Of a stretch of 16,837 nucleotides of DNA, positions 13,835 through 16,837 are shown in pieces. Positions within the stretch are counted from its first letter, which is position 1. Every line of letters begins with the position of its first letter. A program made the position numbers and the translations under genes. The notes below the pieces were generated by a model. That model had not been told where the DNA came from and made no database searches. It saw only the letters and a program-made list of their open reading frames with translations. Origin of the DNA: Candidatus Pacebacteria bacterium CG10_big_fil_rev_8_21_14_0_10_44_11 (GTDB lineage: Bacteria > Patescibacteriota > Microgenomatia > UBA1400 > PJMF01); contig PFDH01000052.1 of the NCBI GenBank assembly GCA_002772705.1, forward strand, positions 1 to 16,837, in the 5' to 3' direction.

Positions 13835-14710
13835 ATGAAACCAAACTTGGATTTAGACATTATTATTTTAACCTTTAACAGTGAATTTTGGCTTAAAAAA
13901 ACTCTTGCCACTCTACAGGATTTATACCTGTCAAAAACAAAACGAGCTGTCCAAGTAACTGTGGTTGACAATAATAGTGAGGACGACACCCTTCAAACCT
14001 TACAGACAGAATTTGCTTGGGTCAAACGGATAGAACTGCACAAGAATGTGGGTTTTGCTGCCGCCAACAATGTTGCTCTTCAACGATCTACGGCTCAGTA
14101 CGTAATGTTGCTTAACTCGGATATCGAGTGCACGCCTCAATCAAACTTTGATCAGTTGCTTACCTACTTGGACAACCATCCTCAAGTTGGGATCATCAGT
14201 CCCAAGGTGGTGTTCAAGAATGGCGCCATTGATCCTGCCTGTCACCGGGGTGAACCGACGCCCTGGGCATCATTTACTTACTTTTTTGGCCTGGAACAAC
14301 TATTTCCCCATCTCAAACACTTCAGTCAATATCACCAGTGGTACAAAATCATTGACACCATTCATCAAATTGACGCTTGTTCTGGGGCGGCAATGATTAT
14401 TAGATCAAAATTAATGAATGAGATTGGCTGGTTAGATGAACAATTTTTTATGTATGCTGAAGATTTGGATTGGTGCAAACGCTCTCGAGAGGCCGGTCAT
14501 CCAATCATCTTTTATCCCTTTGTCAGTGTCATTCATCACAAATACAAATCGGGCATTAGAGGCACCTCCATTCAAATTGCTAGAAAAACCCGGCGTCATT
14601 TTTATGACACCATGCTACAATACTACGACAAACATTATCGACAGAAACATCCAGAAGTTCTGCGGATGATTCTTAAGTATTTTATTATTATCAAAAAGGG
14701 AGCAACATGA
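13835..14710 (+). CDS. Glycosyltransferase family 2
   Basis: A 291-residue GT-A enzyme. Seen: LDIIILTFNSEFWLKKTL, the nucleotide-binding DNNSED with D45, HKNVGFAAANNVAL, the DxD-type NSD with D96, DACSGAAMIIRSKLM, and FMYAEDLDWCKRSREAG with E209-D210. It is paralogous to the GT2 at 8371 but has a shorter central insert. The C-terminal part is rich in His, Tyr, Arg and Lys (RRHFYDTMLQYYDKHYRQK), which suggests membrane-surface association, an inference. There is a 13-base gap from the previous gene with no clear Shine-Dalgarno; a TTTTAT at 13823-13828 might be a weak -10. It overlaps the next gene by ATGA. Confidence 0.92.
   Translation: MKPNLDLDIIILTFNSEFWLKKTLATLQDLYLSKTKRAVQVTVVDNNSEDDTLQTLQTEFAWVKRIELHKNVGFAAANNVALQRSTAQYVMLLNSDIECTPQSNFDQLLTYLDNHPQVGIISPKVVFKNGAIDPACHRGEPTPWASFTYFFGLEQLFPHLKHFSQYHQWYKIIDTIHQIDACSGAAMIIRSKLMNEIGWLDEQFFMYAEDLDWCKRSREAGHPIIFYPFVSVIHHKYKSGIRGTSIQIARKTRRHFYDTMLQYYDKHYRQKHPEVLRMILKYFIIIKKGAT
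14698..14702 (+). promoter_or_regulatory. Ribosome binding site of the small membrane protein gene
   Basis: GGGAG at 14698-14702 lies four bases before the ATG at 14707. It is one of the better Shine-Dalgarno matches in the window, inside the end of the preceding GT2 gene, and suggests that this small gene is efficiently translated. Confidence 0.45.
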
Positions 14711-15138
14711 TGGCATCTCACAATCAGTATAAAATTCAACAGTTGAGGATGCTCAACCAGCAACGATTGCTTGAAGCAATTGTGATTCTTTTTACCGCAA
14801 TTTTTATTACCGCCTTACTGCCTTCTTTACTACTAGAATATTTGTATGCCGATCAAGTCTTGACTGAGGCACCACCTTTGCTTAAGTATTTACCTTTGGT
14901 TAGTTTTGCGGCAGGTATCTTGTATGATCTTTACGTCTTGATTGGTAATATGACCAGATCAAAACAAATTGCTACCCTGGAAAAATCAGCAATGGAAACG
15001 CTGCCAATGATGGATCAAGCAAAAGATGATCAAGAACTAAAAGAACTCGAGGCTTTGGTTGATAAAGCTTTGACTGACCAATCCAAAACCAAACAATCAG
15101 CAAAAAAATCAGCTAGAAAACGCGCTCAAAAGAAGTAA
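14707..15138 (+). CDS. Small two-helix membrane protein with Lys/Arg-rich C-terminal tail, function unknown
   Basis: A 143-residue protein that I do not recognise. Seen: a short polar N-terminus (MMASHNQYKIQQLRML), a hydrophobic helix at about residues 22-43 (EAIVILFTAIFITALLPSLLL), a short loop, a second hydrophobic segment at about 60-77 (LPLVSFAAGILYDLYVLIG), then a charged and probably helical region (LEKSAMETLPMM, DQELKELEALVDKAL) ending in a Lys/Arg/Ala/Ser/Gln-rich tail (SAKKSARKRAQKK) similar in composition to histone H1-like tails. The likely topology is a hairpin with both ends in the cytoplasm, where the tail could bind nucleic acid, lipid head groups or partner enzymes. Tight overlap with GT2 and GT4 genes suggests a role in the glycan system, perhaps as a scaffold. 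ATG at 14707 or 14710. Confidence 0.75.
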   Translation: MMASHNQYKIQQLRMLNQQRLLEAIVILFTAIFITALLPSLLLEYLYADQVLTEAPPLLKYLPLVSFAAGILYDLYVLIGNMTRSKQIATLEKSAMETLPMMDQAKDDQELKELEALVDKALTDQSKTKQSAKKSARKRAQKK

Positions 15139-15147
15139 ACTGGAAAG

Positions 15148-16272
15148 ATGAGTATTCCTCGGATTGGCATTGACTGCCGTTTAGCTGGTAGTCAACATGC
15201 AGGCATTGGTCGATACGTTGTTGAGTTAGTTTCACGACTGACGCAGCACTCAGATATTAATTGGGTGCTGTTTTATTCCGATCAGACACAACTGGCTGAG
15301 CTTTTTCCCCAATTTGTACCAGACTACTGCCAGTTACTGTACACCCCGGTCAAGCACTATACCCTGCTAGAACAGTTGGCCATGAACTCGGCCTACACCA
15401 AGGCTAAACTAAATCTTCTGCACGTCCCACACTTTAATGTGCCAATGTTGTACCGAGGTTGCTTGATCATCACGATCCACGATTTGCTTTGGCATCAACA
15501 AAAAGGCCAACAGGTGACTACTTTACCGAGTTGGCAGTATTGGCCCAAGTACTTCTTTTATCGAATGGTCACTAATCATGCGGTTGCTCATGCCAAGTTT
15601 ATTTTTGTTCCCTCCAAAACTGTTAAGCAAACAATTGCAGCTTACTATCCTCAGGTACAATCTAAAGTGATTGTCACCCATGAAGGTGTTAGCCGCTCAC
15701 TACAACTTGCCTCTCAACAGCTCAAAAAAACGCCAAGAAAAAAACAACTTATCTACGTAGGCTCACTTTACCCTCATAAAAATATTAGCTTAGTCATTAC
15801 TGCCCTCAAGCAATTGCCAGACTACTCATTAGTTTTGGTAGGCTCACGATCTGTTTTTAGAGATCAGGTTCAGAATCAGGTCACTCAGCTTGGTTTGACT
15901 AATCAGGTTTCATTTTTATCAGCAATTAATGATCTAGAGCTAGCTAAACTTTACAGTCAGGCCTTTGCTTTGATCCAACCATCTTTTTCAGAGGGATTTG
16001 GTCTGACCGGTATTGAGGCAATGCAGTTTGAAACCCCAGTGTTAGCTTCTGATATTACAATTTTCCATGAAATTTATCAGCAGGGAGCGGTCTACTTTAA
16101 CCCACTCTCGGTGGTTGATTTTTGTCAACAAGTCAAGGCTTTAGATCACCCTGAACTCAGAAAAAAAGTAGCTGCCGCCCAAAAAAAAGTTATCGCACAA
16201 TACAGTTGGGACACGCTAGCCAAAAAAACCTATCAAGTCTATCTTGATCAGCTGAAACAAGCTCATGACTAA
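15148..16272 (+). CDS. Glycosyltransferase family 4 (GT-B)
   Basis: A 374-residue GT-B enzyme. Seen: IPRIGIDCRLAGSQHAGIGRY, the mannosyltransferase-like N-terminal loop; IITIHDLLWH; IFVPSKTVKQTI; the donor-domain start LIYVGSLYPHKNISLVI; and the EX7E motif at E282-E290 (EGFGLTGIE). The usual PLLE is LTGIE here, as in a common GT4 branch. It starts nine bases after the small membrane protein gene; GGAAAG sits right before the ATG but is too close to be a normal Shine-Dalgarno. It overlaps the next gene by eight bases. It is similar in layout to the GT4 at 3264. Confidence 0.93.
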   Translation: MSIPRIGIDCRLAGSQHAGIGRYVVELVSRLTQHSDINWVLFYSDQTQLAELFPQFVPDYCQLLYTPVKHYTLLEQLAMNSAYTKAKLNLLHVPHFNVPMLYRGCLIITIHDLLWHQQKGQQVTTLPSWQYWPKYFFYRMVTNHAVAHAKFIFVPSKTVKQTIAAYYPQVQSKVIVTHEGVSRSLQLASQQLKKTPRKKQLIYVGSLYPHKNISLVITALKQLPDYSLVLVGSRSVFRDQVQNQVTQLGLTNQVSFLSAINDLELAKLYSQAFALIQPSFSEGFGLTGIEAMQFETPVLASDITIFHEIYQQGAVYFNPLSVVDFCQQVKALDHPELRKKVAAAQKKVIAQYSWDTLAKKTYQVYLDQLKQAHD

Positions 16273-16837
16273 TCAGCAATTTTCTCAGTTTCGCATTGCC
16301 ATCATCTATGATCATTTGACGACCCAATTTGGTGGGGCAGAGCTAGTTTTGCAAACCTTAGTTGAATTATTTCCTCAAGCTCCCATCTACACTTCAGTTT
16401 TTCAGCCATCAGCTGCCAGTTGGATTGATCCAAAAAAAGTCAGAACCAGTTTTTTACAAAAGCTGCCTTGGTTAAAGTTTAAACATCAATTAATGGTGAT
16501 TCTCCATCCGTTGGCTTTTGAATCGTTTGATCTAACTCAGTTTGAGCTGATAATTTCTGTTACGGCAGGAGCGGCCAAAGGAGTCCTAACCAATCCAAAT
16601 CAGTTGCATCTGTGTTATCAGCTGACGCCGCCCAGATATTTGTATGGTCAGACTCAGCAGATTACCAAGTATTTTGAATCCTTTTGGCTGCTGAGGTTTC
16701 CTCTCACAAAGATGATCATTCGGCCGATTACCAACTATCTACAGCGTTGGGATCAGGTCGCCGTTCATCGACCGGATAAAACCATTGCCATTTCAAAGCT
16801 AGTGGCCAAACGAATTAAACAAAATTACCAAATAACG
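16265..16837 (+). CDS. Glycosyltransferase family 4, N-terminal part (3' end outside window)
   Basis: Translated from the ATG at 16265, this frame stays open for 191 codons to the window edge and has no stop here. Seen: RIAIIYDHLTTQFGGAELVLQ, typical of the acceptor domain of a WbaZ/mannosyltransferase-like GT4 branch; the run FPQAPIYTSVF; FELIISVTAGAAKGV; the conserved HLCYQLTPPRYLY (usually CYCHTPxRYLW); and KTIAISKLVAKRIK at the end of the acceptor domain. The donor domain with EX7E would lie beyond the window. It overlaps the preceding GT4 by eight bases (ATGACTAA), so the two are very probably co-translated. Confidence 0.9.
   Translation, partial: MTNQQFSQFRIAIIYDHLTTQFGGAELVLQTLVELFPQAPIYTSVFQPSAASWIDPKKVRTSFLQKLPWLKFKHQLMVILHPLAFESFDLTQFELIISVTAGAAKGVLTNPNQLHLCYQLTPPRYLYGQTQQITKYFESFWLLRFPLTKMIIRPITNYLQRWDQVAVHRPDKTIAISKLVAKRIKQNYQIT

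Noticed and set aside
1..16837. Alternative genetic code with TGA read as an amino acid
   Set aside because: TGA ends several genes at natural family lengths and forms ATGA overlaps with downstream starts, so the standard bacterial code applies.
1..16837. CRISPR arrays, tRNA or rRNA genes
   Set aside because: No regularly spaced repeats and no tRNA- or rRNA-like stretches were seen; almost all bases belong to recognisable protein genes.

Overview
The window looks like a compact bacterial chromosome segment that is almost entirely coding. Reading frames use the standard bacterial code: TGA is a genuine stop at several ATGA junctions. Genes abut or overlap by 1-8 bases, most starts lack a strong Shine-Dalgarno sequence, and ruvC-ruvA-ruvB sit among a dense set of glycosyltransferases. 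This style fits the Candidate Phyla Radiation/Patescibacteria, perhaps Microgenomates, but that placement is inference from gene content and compactness only.

Layout. On the minus strand, 1-659 is the 5' two-thirds of a UDP-glucuronate decarboxylase-type sugar-nucleotide enzyme. A 106-base divergent spacer (660-765) carries an exact 15-bp tandem repeat. On the plus strand follow a ribbon-helix-helix DNA-binding domain fused to a sugar-1-phosphate nucleotidyltransferase domain (766-1584) and a GT-C membrane glycosyltransferase (1585-3138). Next comes a 163-bp inverted-repeat element (3081-3243) that has inserted into the end of that gene. Two GT4 glycosyltransferases (3264-5599), ruvC, ruvA and ruvB (5636-7705), a left-handed beta-helix acyltransferase (7752-8345), a GT2 glycosyltransferase, an O-antigen ligase/polymerase-like membrane protein, a second GT-C protein, a GT4, another GT2, a small two-helix membrane protein with a lysine/arginine-rich tail, a GT4, and the start of a further GT4 that runs off the end complete the window.

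How the genes work together (inference). The locus looks like a cell-surface glycan factory. The decarboxylase and nucleotidyltransferase would shape sugar-nucleotide pools. The soluble GT2 and GT4 enzymes would build a glycan on a lipid carrier. The two GT-C proteins and the ligase-like protein would act at the outer face of the membrane, and the acyltransferase would decorate the product. The Holliday-junction genes ruvCAB are carried within the locus but seem functionally unrelated.

Most notable points. (1) The fusion of a DNA-binding domain to a nucleotidyltransferase whose nucleotide loop is degenerate, placed beside an operator-like tandem repeat and carrying a perfect 20-bp palindrome in its own gene, suggests a metabolite-linked transcription regulator. 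(2) The 163-bp MITE-like element has 17-bp terminal inverted repeats and a flanking CTTAG duplication. Removing it in silico restores an ATGA stop/start overlap between the two genes it separates, which is independent evidence for insertion. (3) Four gene starts have a -10-like hexamer 6-7 bases upstream of the ATG, which suggests leaderless transcripts. There is no gene-free stretch longer than about 130 bases.
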